A program made the translations under genes and the position numbers. DNA of 19,401 nucleotides from Bacteroidales bacterium (GTDB taxonomy: Bacteria > Bacteroidota > Bacteroidia > Bacteroidales > F082): positions 1 through 19,401 of the forward strand of contig JAILDR010000148.1 of assembly GCA_024689285.1 (NCBI GenBank). Direction: 5' to 3'. Position 1 is the stretch's first letter. Each line of letters opens with the position of its first letter. Positions 8,786 through 13,641 of the stretch are shown here, piece by piece. The notes beneath the pieces are model-generated. The model was not told the DNA's origin. It was given only the letters and a program-made list of their open reading frames with translations, and ran no database searches.

Positions 8786-10012
8786 TTATGCCCAAAACAG
8801 TTCCTCTGCCACGCCGTCGGCGAAGAGCATCTGTTCGTCGGTGAGGTAGAGGAATTCCCGTGTCTGAGAGAGGCGGCCTTGGGCGATGAGGGGTTGGGCT
8901 TGTTGTTCGCAATAGTTGGAGAAGCGTTCGCCCATCTCGCGTTTCAGCCATTTCAGGTCGATGCCCCAGTGGGTACGGAGCCGGAGCATAATGTATTCGT
9001 CGTATTGCTGCTCGGGAGCGAGTTGCTCTTTTTCTTGGACACGCTTTGCGTCATTGCGAGGAACGAAGCAATCTAGGCATTCATTATCGTTTGTAAACTT
9101 GTTCTCTGGATTGCTTCGTCGTGCCTCCTCGCAATGACGCGATGCGGCAGATGAAGCATCGCAGTAATGCTCTATATTGGAGACGTTCCATTGTCTGGAT
9201 TTTCTGTCGAAAGAATGTGCCGAAGGCCCAAGGCCGAGATAAGGCGTTCCAAACCAATTTGAGGCATTATGCCTGGAATGCATTCCCCGGCGGCAGTAAT
9301 TGGAGATTTCGTAGTGCAGATAGCCGTTTTCCTGAGTGCGTCGGCAAAGGATTTCATAGTCCCGCAAGGCATCGTCGTCATTGATAGGTAGGGCTTTCCC
9401 CAATTCGATTTGCTTGGTGAGGATGGAATTGGGTTCCAGCGTGAGGGCGTAGGCCGAAAGGTGGGGGAGATGGTATGCGAAGAAAACATCAAGATTGCGG
9501 TTCCATTGTTCAGCATTGGAGGTAGGCAGGCCATAGATAAGGTCGATGCTGATGTTCTCGAAGCCTGCAAGTTTGGCCCAGTCTAAACATTGCTGTGCAT
9601 GATGAGCATCGTGCCTGCGACCCAGATATTGCAAGTCGTTGTCGAAGAAGCTCTGTATGCCGATGCTGAGGCGGTTGATGCCGATTGTGCGCAGACCTTG
9701 GAGATATTCAAGCGACAGCGTGTCAGGGTTGGCTTCAAGGGTGATTTCGGCTTGGGGATGAATAGAATAGGTGTCGCGAATATGTTGCAGCAGGTCTTTG
9801 ATTTCTTCAATGCTGAGCAAGGAAGGGGTTCCGCCACCAAAGTAAATCGTATCAACGGTTTCGGAAGGCCTGAGATAATCCTTTCTCAAGACCATTTCTT
9901 CCTTCAAAGCCTCCAAGAACCGGTCTTTCAGCTTCAAGGAAGGAAGCGAGTAGAAGCCGCAGTAGCCACACTTCGACTTGCAGAAAGGAATATGGATATA
10001 GACACCTGCCAT
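8786..10012 (-). CDS. hemW: HemW-like radical SAM heme chaperone with in-frame repeat insertion
   Basis: A 408-residue radical SAM protein of the HemN/HemW family. I-P-F-C-K-S-K-C-G-Y-C near the start supplies the CX3CX2C cysteines (Cys11, 15, 18) that bind a 4Fe-4S cluster, and Y-F-G-G-G-T-P-S is the SAM-contact motif. Proteins of this subgroup are called coproporphyrinogen III oxidase in older annotations, but characterised HemW inserts heme into targets rather than oxidising the porphyrin. The start is set at M-A-G-V-Y-I-H-I-P-F (10012). A longer frame to 10060 would run through the aqpZ terminator hairpin and a -7 motif. About 31 residues between Y-C-D-A and the conserved Y-D-E-Y-I-M-L-R-L-R-T are encoded by a palindromic repeat (9048-9140), explaining the above-average length. 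Confidence 0.88.
   Translation of the reverse strand: MAGVYIHIPFCKSKCGYCGFYSLPSLKLKDRFLEALKEEMVLRKDYLRPSETVDTIYFGGGTPSLLSIEEIKDLLQHIRDTYSIHPQAEITLEANPDTLSLEYLQGLRTIGINRLSIGIQSFFDNDLQYLGRRHDAHHAQQCLDWAKLAGFENISIDLIYGLPTSNAEQWNRNLDVFFAYHLPHLSAYALTLEPNSILTKQIELGKALPINDDDALRDYEILCRRTQENGYLHYEISNYCRRGMHSRHNASNWFGTPYLGLGPSAHSFDRKSRQWNVSNIEHYCDASSAASRHCEEARRSNPENKFTNDNECLDCFVPRNDAKRVQEKEQLAPEQQYDEYIMLRLRTHWGIDLKWLKREMGERFSNYCEQQAQPLIAQGRLSQTREFLYLTDEQMLFADGVAEELFWA
9048..9140. repeat. 93-bp palindromic repeat inserted in frame in hemW
   Basis: Left arm 9048-9073 and right arm 9109-9140 are inverted repeats. The outer 15 bp match perfectly (GCGTCATTGCGAGGA) and so do the inner 11 bp (ACGAAGCAATC); the right arm has six extra bases between the two blocks. 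The whole is 93 bp, exactly 31 codons, and is read through without a stop in hemW, giving the peptide string R-H-C-E-E-A-R-R-S-N-P. The same string is, from memory, common among short hypothetical proteins of many bacteria, which points to a dispersed palindromic element. No clear target-site duplication is visible. Confidence 0.85.
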
Positions 10013-10016
10013 GCTG

Positions 10017-10024
10017 CAAAAATA
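10017..10024 (-). promoter_or_regulatory. -7 promoter motif abutting the hemW start
   Basis: TATTTTTG on the minus strand with its last base only 4 nt before the ATG at 10012. A transcript from it would have almost no leader. It overlaps the T-rich tail of the aqpZ terminator. Confidence 0.55.
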
Positions 10025-10027
10025 AGA

Positions 10028-10056
10028 AAAGTCCCGCGTCAGCGACGCAGGACTTT
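10028..10056 (-). terminator. Intrinsic terminator after aqpZ
   Basis: Hairpin with 13-bp arms (10028-10040 and 10044-10056) and a 3-nt loop. One position is a G·U pair in the minus-strand RNA but a mismatch in the plus-strand RNA. It is followed on the minus strand by a T-rich tail (CTTTTCTTATTTTT). It lies 20 nt after the aqpZ stop. Confidence 0.82.
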
Positions 10057-10076
10057 CCATGTTTTTTGACTACGGA

Positions 10077-10802
10077 TTAGTTCTTCTTGCACTTTTCGCA
10101 GCCGGCGAGGCACTTGTAGGCCAGTCCGGCGAGGCAGGCACCGACCAGCGGGGCCACGATGAAGAGCCACACCTGACCCATAGCACTCCAGTTGTCGCAC
10201 TTTGAGAACAGGGCGACGCCAAGCGAACGGGCGGGGTTAACCGAAGTGTTGGTCAGCGGGATGCTGATGAGGTGGATGAGCACGAGGGTGAGACCAATGG
10301 CCAGACCGCCGAACTTGCCGTTGGCGTGGCTGCTGTCGGTGACACCGAGGATGACCATCAGGAACACGAAGGTCAGCAGGGCCTCAACAAGGAAGGCACC
10401 ACCGCATGAAATGGCTTGATAGTCGCTGTTGCCAGTAGCCTTCATGAAGTCTGTACCAAAACCGTTGGCTGCAAAAACACCAGTGGCTTCGCCGCCGATG
10501 GCCTTGAAGACAACGAGCAGCAGAGCGCCGGCAATGATGCCGCCAATGAATTGGGCTGCCCAATAGGTCAGCATTTCCTTAAAGCTCATGCGTCCGTTGA
10601 CAAAGACGCCGAAGCTGACGGCAGGATTGAGGTGAGCACCCGAGATGTGACCAATGCCGTAGGCCATAGCCACCACGGTGAGACCGAAGGCGATGGAGAC
10701 ACCCAAGAAACCTACATGTCCGAAGAGGGCTGTGCCGCAGCCTCCAAAGACCAGGACGAAAGTGCCGAACAATTCGGCAAAGAACTTGTTACATGTTTTC
10801 AT
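10077..10802 (-). CDS. aqpZ: Aquaporin Z-like water channel
   Basis: A 241-residue MIP-family channel with six hydrophobic helices. Two NPA boxes lie at residues 59-61 (H-L-N-P-A-V-S) and 189-191 (S-V-N-P-A-R-S). Residues expected at the selectivity filter match E. coli AqpZ (Phe39, His177, Thr186, Arg192, with the same spacing between His, Thr and Arg), indicating a water-selective pore rather than a glycerol facilitator. The C-terminal tail is Cys/Lys-rich (C-L-A-G-C-E-K-C-K-K-N), which is slightly unusual. It is transcribed alone: a promoter motif lies upstream and a hairpin terminator follows. Confidence 0.94.
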   Translation of the reverse strand: MKTCNKFFAELFGTFVLVFGGCGTALFGHVGFLGVSIAFGLTVVAMAYGIGHISGAHLNPAVSFGVFVNGRMSFKEMLTYWAAQFIGGIIAGALLLVVFKAIGGEATGVFAANGFGTDFMKATGNSDYQAISCGGAFLVEALLTFVFLMVILGVTDSSHANGKFGGLAIGLTLVLIHLISIPLTNTSVNPARSLGVALFSKCDNWSAMGQVWLFIVAPLVGACLAGLAYKCLAGCEKCKKN

Positions 10803-10854
10803 AACGCTTTGAAATTAGGTTAGTTATTGAATTAGTTGTGTTGTTGTTCGTCTG

Positions 10855-10862
10855 CAAAAATA
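10855..10862 (-). promoter_or_regulatory. -7 promoter motif for aqpZ
   Basis: TATTTTTG on the minus strand, about 52 nt before the aqpZ ATG, matching TAnnTTTG. The divergent HU-like gene has its own copy on the other strand 77 nt away. Confidence 0.6.
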
Positions 10863-10938
10863 CGAAATATTCAATCCTGTTGCGCTTTTTTGTGATAAGA
10901 ATTCCAAAGAAAGGCTTGCTGTTTTGGGAAAAAAAGAC

Positions 10939-10946
10939 TATTTTTG
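10939..10946 (+). promoter_or_regulatory. Promoter of the HU-like gene
   Basis: TATTTTTG fits the -7 consensus, with a TTG at 10916-10918 about 20 nt upstream as a possible -33. It places transcription start downstream of the in-frame ATG at 10944, which supports the ATG at 10971 as the real start. Confidence 0.6.
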
Positions 10947-10970
10947 CAATTCGAAAAAAGTAACGAAACC

Positions 10971-11603
10971 ATGCCACGCAAGACCGACGGAATACCCTTT
11001 GAGCTACAGCCGGGTCCCATTAAAGACGATGAGGGGAATCCCTTTCTCTATGCCAAGCCTGTGGTCAAGTACAAGTATGACCTCGATGCCTTTGCAAGCT
11101 ATTGCGCCAAAGAAAACACCAGGACCAAGGGCGAGATGCTGTATTACCTTTCGGTGTTCAAAGATGCTGCCATCCAATTGCTCAAGGAAGGCAATCGCGT
11201 AGAGACCCCATTCGGTTCGTTTGCCCCCAAACTGAAGCTGCGTGGCAGGCATACCGACGCCGACAAGGTGAAGGGGCGTGATGTCGAGTATAGCGGTGTA
11301 GAGTTCATTCCGTCAAAAGAGTTCGTTGAGAAAGCCAACTGCTCGCGCCACGGATTTCGCTTGGAGAAAAAGATTGTGGGGAACAGGCAGATGTACGACC
11401 CCAAAGCGATGGAAGAGGCGTTGCGTCGTTGCACAGGACGTGGCTTCACCACGATTAAGGCTTTCATGGTCTTTAGTGGCTTGAAATACCAATCGGCAAA
11501 GCGCTACCTCGACAGTCTTTGCCTTGGCGAGAAGCCCCGTCTGTATCGTTCCAAGGAAGGTGGCTCGTGGTGTTATTTCGTTACGGCTCCAAGTAATGGA
11601 TAA
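10971..11603 (+). CDS. HU/IHF-like DNA-binding protein, Bacteroidetes type
   Basis: A 210-residue protein starting M-P-R-K-T-D-G. Residues about 30-130 resemble the HU-like fold common in Bacteroidetes: a helical region (K-G-E-M-L-Y-Y-L-S-V-F-K-D-A-A), then the E-T-P-F-G-S-F beta-arm entry and a basic strand (P-K-L-K-L-R-G-R-H). The C-terminal third carries a possible winged or helix-turn-helix segment (F-T-T-I-K-A-F-M-V-F-S-G-L-K-Y-Q-S-A-K-R-Y-L). It probably binds DNA as a nucleoid or regulatory protein; its target is unknown. Such proteins often sit beside mobile or repetitive DNA, and here the repeat- and TA-rich region starts directly downstream. An earlier in-frame Met at 10944 lies within the promoter and is unlikely. 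Confidence 0.75.
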   Translation: MPRKTDGIPFELQPGPIKDDEGNPFLYAKPVVKYKYDLDAFASYCAKENTRTKGEMLYYLSVFKDAAIQLLKEGNRVETPFGSFAPKLKLRGRHTDADKVKGRDVEYSGVEFIPSKEFVEKANCSRHGFRLEKKIVGNRQMYDPKAMEEALRRCTGRGFTTIKAFMVFSGLKYQSAKRYLDSLCLGEKPRLYRSKEGGSWCYFVTAPSNG

Positions 11604-11610
11604 TCGTTAG

Positions 11611-11632
11611 GTTTTCGGCATTCGCCGAAAAC
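11611..11632 (+). terminator. Possible terminator after the HU-like gene
   Basis: Perfect 9-bp stem (GTTTTCGGC and GCCGAAAAC) with a 4-nt ATTC loop, 7 nt after the stop codon. The following T-run is short (ATTTTCT), so termination strength is uncertain. Confidence 0.55.
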
Positions 11633-11696
11633 ATTTTCTCCCAACGCCGAAACTTTTTTCAGCCTCCGCCGAAAACCTTTTTGGCGGTTGAGAAAA

Positions 11697-11783
11697 CTCC
11701 AACGAAACGGCATCTGGCTCCCTGCGAAACGGCTTACAACTCCCTGCGAGACAGTGTCCGACTCCCTGTCTGATGGTTTCCCG
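11697..11783 (+). repeat. Degenerate 22-bp tandem repeats
   Basis: Four consecutive units of 21-22 bp, each starting CTCC, at 11697, 11718, 11740 and 11762. The middle two share CTCCCTGCGA. Immediately upstream GCCGAAAAC-like words recur three times (about 11624, 11645, 11668) at similar spacing, so the array may extend to 11611. The open frame across it (11688-11888) is not convincing as a gene. The stretch 11604-11828 holds no supported gene. Confidence 0.6.
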
Positions 11784-11828
11784 TCCCCAGGGGGGCAGTT
11801 CATTCCAGCTTTCACTTCAGATTTTGGC

Positions 11829-11868
11829 TATCTTTACCCCGCCAAGCCGGGAGAAATCGGCTGGCCAG
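11829..11868 (+). repeat. Partial copy 1 of the 71-bp repeat
   Basis: This 40-base segment matches the first 40 bases of copies 2 and 3 at all but two positions (TATCTTTA instead of TATCTTTG, and one C for T). It keeps the GCCAAGCCG / CGGCTGGC hairpin, then diverges. Its right part encodes the last residues of the minus-strand antitoxin-like gene. Confidence 0.8.
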
Positions 11869-12097
11869 AAGAACGATGCGCCGCATGACGATAAGGGGTG
11901 CGCATGTGCTCTGCGCCCCATTGCTCTATGGTTTCCTCGTTGATAACACCCTCGTCCCATAAAGCGTCAATTGCTTTTTGGGCCTTCTCTGCAAAATACC
12001 TTGCCAATAAATCCTTGAACTCATTCAGTTCGGCTTCTGAGTGGATGCTGTTCAAGGCGTTCATCAACTCAAGTTGAGCCATTTCGCTGTACGACAT
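11834..12097 (-). CDS. Orphan antitoxin-like small protein with altered C-terminus
   Basis: An 87-residue protein starting M-S-Y-S-E-M-A-Q-L-E-L, with a good GGAGA ribosome site upstream. Residues about 10-65 parallel the 79-residue protein at 12304-12543: both have H-S-E-x-E then a helical region with L-x-x-Y-F-A-x-x-A, A-I-D-x-L-W-D-E-G and E-H-M-R-T-P-Y. That relative sits directly before a PIN toxin, so this one is probably a homologous antitoxin. No toxin gene follows on the minus strand. After H-M-R-T-P-Y-R the frame runs into repeat copy 1, which supplies the last residues (S-G-Q-P-I-S-P-G-L-A-G) and the stop. It looks like half of a TA pair whose toxin was lost. The biochemical function is inferred only from the paralogue's neighbour. 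Confidence 0.65.
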   Translation of the reverse strand: MSYSEMAQLELMNALNSIHSEAELNEFKDLLARYFAEKAQKAIDALWDEGVINEETIEQWGAEHMRTPYRHAAHRSSGQPISPGLAG

Positions 12098-12120
12098 GAT
12101 GCTTTTCTCCTTTCTCGCCG

Positions 12121-12128
12121 CAAAAATA
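12121..12128 (-). promoter_or_regulatory. -7 promoter motif for the orphan antitoxin-like gene
   Basis: TATTTTTG on the minus strand, 23 nt before the ATG at 12097 and just upstream of a GGAGA ribosome site. It faces away from the promoter in repeat copy 2. Confidence 0.55.
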
Positions 12129-12138
12129 AACATTTTTA

Positions 12139-12241
12139 CCGAAAAGCCCTTGCACAATCCAAATTTTATCTATCTTTGCCTCGCCAAGCCGGGAGAAATC
12201 GGCTGGCCAGAGAAAGCGCATTCTTCGCTTTGTTCCTCGGT
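12139..12241 (+). repeat. Copy 2 of promoter-bearing direct repeat
   Basis: Bases 12171-12241 are identical over 71 bp to 13001-13071. The preceding 32 bases also align without gaps to 12969-13000 but are diverged. The repeat contains a TTG (12150-12152), an 18-nt spacer and TATCTTTG (12171-12178), which fits a full Bacteroidetes promoter. Two hairpins follow: GCCAAGCCG with CGGCTGGC (one bulged A), and AAAGCG with CGCTTT. It lies between the orphan antitoxin-like gene and the TA operon. Confidence 0.85.
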
Positions 12242-12252
12242 GAAATTTATGC

Positions 12253-12282
12253 TTGCAGATTTGTATAAAATTAGTATTTTTG
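12253..12282 (+). promoter_or_regulatory. Promoter of the antitoxin/PIN toxin operon
   Basis: TTG at 12253-12255, a 19-nt spacer and TATTTTTG at 12275-12282 match the Bacteroidetes -33/-7 consensus, 21 nt before the antitoxin ATG at 12304. Confidence 0.68.
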
Positions 12283-12303
12283 CAGCCATAAAACAAGATT
12301 ATT

Positions 12304-12543
12304 ATGGATACCATGACCGAACAGACAACTCCCTTCTCGCCATTCCAGATTGAAATGTTGGAACTTGTCTCACGTGTCCACTCCGAAGGAGAGATGGACG
12401 ACATTCGCCGTTTGTTGGGACAATATTTTGCCAAACAGGCAGAAGATGCCATCGACCGTCTGTGGGATGAAGGTAAGTTGAACGACGAAGTGATTGAAGG
12501 CTGGAAACACGAACACATGCGGACTCCATATACTCAGCAATGA
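12304..12543 (+). CDS. Putative antitoxin of a PIN-domain TA pair
   Basis: A 79-residue, mostly helical, acidic protein. It shares H-S-E-G-E, L-L-G-Q-Y-F-A-K-Q-A-E-D-A-I-D-R-L-W-D-E-G and E-H-M-R-T-P-Y with the orphan protein on the opposite strand. Its stop overlaps the ATG of the PIN toxin by 4 nt (ATGA), the usual sign of translational coupling in TA operons. I do not recognise a named antitoxin family, nor a clear DNA-binding motif. The antitoxin role rests on size, position and overlap. An internal Met (12313) could also serve as start. Confidence 0.7.
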   Translation: MDTMTEQTTPFSPFQIEMLELVSRVHSEGEMDDIRRLLGQYFAKQAEDAIDRLWDEGKLNDEVIEGWKHEHMRTPYTQQ

Positions 12544-12962
12544 ATATTGTACTCGACACCAACTGCCTTTTGATGTCCTTGTCGCGCAGGGGACGTTATT
12601 ACCCCATTTGGCGCGATTTTGTTTCCGGAAAGTACACTTTGTGTTTCACTAATGAAATACTGACAGAATACGAAGAAATATTGACTCAAAAGTTAGGGCC
12701 TGATATTGCTTCCAATGTGATTAAGGCCATCCTGGATTTGCCCAACACACGGATGGTTCAAGTTTATTACCATCTGAGACTTATCACGGCCGATCCAGAT
12801 GATGACAAATTTGTGGATTGTGCATTCAAAACCAATGCACGGTTTATCGTCACCGAAGACCATCATTATGATGTGTTGCGGAAGGTTAAGTATCCTGTTG
12901 TTAATGTGATAGATATTGACAGTTTTTTGGATTATTTACAAATCCTACACAGCAATAATTGA
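12540..12962 (+). CDS. PIN-family toxin (putative RNase), COG1569-like
   Basis: A 140-residue PIN-domain protein, the normal length for the single-domain toxins annotated as putative toxin-antitoxin system toxin component, PIN family. The first acidic residue is in I-V-L-D-T-N-C (Asp6). A conserved Glu lies in T-N-E-I-L-T-E-Y-E-E (about 38-45). The C-terminal acidic cluster is in A-D-P-D-D-D-K-F-V-D-C-A and V-T-E-D. These residues bind the metal ions used for RNA cleavage. The gene overlaps the antitoxin by 4 nt. Repeat copy 3 starts only a few bases after its stop, so the TA pair is bracketed by direct repeats. Confidence 0.87.
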   Translation: MNIVLDTNCLLMSLSRRGRYYPIWRDFVSGKYTLCFTNEILTEYEEILTQKLGPDIASNVIKAILDLPNTRMVQVYYHLRLITADPDDDKFVDCAFKTNARFIVTEDHHYDVLRKVKYPVVNVIDIDSFLDYLQILHSNN

Positions 12963-12968
12963 TTTTTT

Positions 12969-13071
12969 CCGAGAATTCCTTGCATTTCCCATTTTCTTTG
13001 TATCTTTGCCTCGCCAAGCCGGGAGAAATCGGCTGGCCAGAGAAAGCGCATTCTTCGCTTTGTTCCTCGGT
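12969..13071 (+). repeat. Copy 3 of promoter-bearing direct repeat, upstream of the CXXX operon
   Basis: Bases 13001-13071 are identical to copy 2. It has TTG at 12980-12982, an 18-nt spacer and TATCTTTG at 13001-13008. Transcription from it would run through the structured leader (13078-13301) into the first Cys-rich precursor gene at 13316. It is the best candidate promoter for that operon, although a second -7-like word (TAAGTTTG, 13236-13243) is closer to the gene. Confidence 0.83.
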
Positions 13072-13077
13072 TGTGAA

Positions 13078-13214
13078 TCTGGACAATTCGCATGATGTAA
13101 GGGGAATAATGAGATGATGAGGCTTTCACTGTTTAATGTTTGTGTACCTAAACACCTAACATAAACAGTGGAGCTTTACCGTATCCATTATTTTATACAT
13201 CATGGGAGTCCAGA
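13078..13214 (+). ncRNA. Long nested hairpin in the leader of the CXXX operon
   Basis: Complementary arms nest in order around one centre: TCTGGAC (13078-13084) with 13208-13214; CATGATGTA (13091-13099) with 13196-13204; AATAATG (13105-13111) with 13186-13192, extended by two G·U pairs; CACTGTTT (13127-13134) with 13163-13170; ATGTT (13136-13140) with 13158-13162; GTGT (13142-13145) with 13152-13155. The loop is ACCTAA. No coding frame is supported here. It is either a structured 5' leader or small RNA, or a palindromic mobile element; I do not recognise an Rfam family. The intergenic stretch 12963-13315 holds only this, repeat copy 3 and the pseudoknot candidate. Confidence 0.6.
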
Positions 13215-13246
13215 CCCAACAACCAGAAATAAGGATAAGTTTGGGA

Positions 13247-13301
13247 GGCTCCGCTCTGTTTGCCATTGAATAATGCCGCCCTTAGAGCCGAGGACGCAAA
13301 C
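13247..13301 (+). promoter_or_regulatory. Possible pseudoknot leader element
   Basis: GCTCT (13253-13257) can pair with AGAGC (13284-13288), and GTTTGC (13258-13263) with GCAAAC (13296-13301). Because the arms interleave, this would be an H-type pseudoknot. CATT/AATG (13264-13267, 13272-13275) forms a small hairpin inside. GGCTC (13247-13251) competes for GAGCC (13285-13289). The element ends 14 nt before the first precursor ATG, so a switch affecting translation is conceivable. No known riboswitch is recognised. Confidence 0.35.
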
Positions 13302-13315
13302 AAAAAGAAACAATA

Positions 13316-13630
13316 ATGGAAAACGGAGAAAACAAAAATCTTCAGGGAAGAAGAGATTTCTTCAAAGAAGCTGCAAAAAAGACCCTTCCGTTTCTTGGTG
13401 CCGTGGCACTATTAAGCAATCCTGTGATTGCAAAAGCAGTAGAAAGGGAACCTATGGGATGCAATGGATGCCAAGACTATTGTGTTGAAGGTTGTAAAAC
13501 AGGGTGTGGTGGAAAGTGTGCTGACCATTGCGCTCTATCATGTTCGGAATCATGTAAAGAAACGTGCCGAGGATGCCAAGGGGGATGTAAAGATACATGC
13601 AAAGGTTCCTGCAGATACAGTAACCGTTAA
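13316..13630 (+). CDS. Tat-exported Cys-rich CXXX-repeat precursor peptide 1
   Basis: A 104-residue protein. The N-terminus has a twin-arginine signal: G-R-R-D-F-F-K (Arg12-Arg13), a weakly hydrophobic stretch and a likely A-K-A cleavage at about residue 41. The mature part, about 63 residues, has 14 cysteines. Most are spaced with exactly three residues between them (C-Q-D-Y-C-V-E-G-C-K-T-G-C), with two C-x-x-C steps. It lies upstream of a radical SAM/SPASM maturase and fits the target type of the CXXX-repeat peptide maturation families. It is probably a ribosomally made, post-translationally modified peptide. A metallothionein-like role is the alternative, but it would not explain the Tat signal and the maturase genes. 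Confidence 0.8.
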   Translation: MENGENKNLQGRRDFFKEAAKKTLPFLGAVALLSNPVIAKAVEREPMGCNGCQDYCVEGCKTGCGGKCADHCALSCSESCKETCRGCQGGCKDTCKGSCRYSNR

Positions 13631-13641
13631 ATTAAAAAACA

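Noticed and set aside
11688..11888. 66-codon open frame after the HU-like gene
   Set aside because: Runs across tandem repeats and repeat copy 1; low-complexity translation with no family resemblance.
12069..12518. Minus-strand open frames through repeat copy 2 (and similar ones through copy 3 at 12901-13129)
   Set aside because: They translate the repeat itself and the opposite strand of the TA genes; no start or ribosome site is convincing.
12171..13071. Repeats flanking TA genes as integron attC sites
   Set aside because: No attC core sites (GTTRRRY-type) are seen and no integrase is in the window; the repeats instead contain a promoter.
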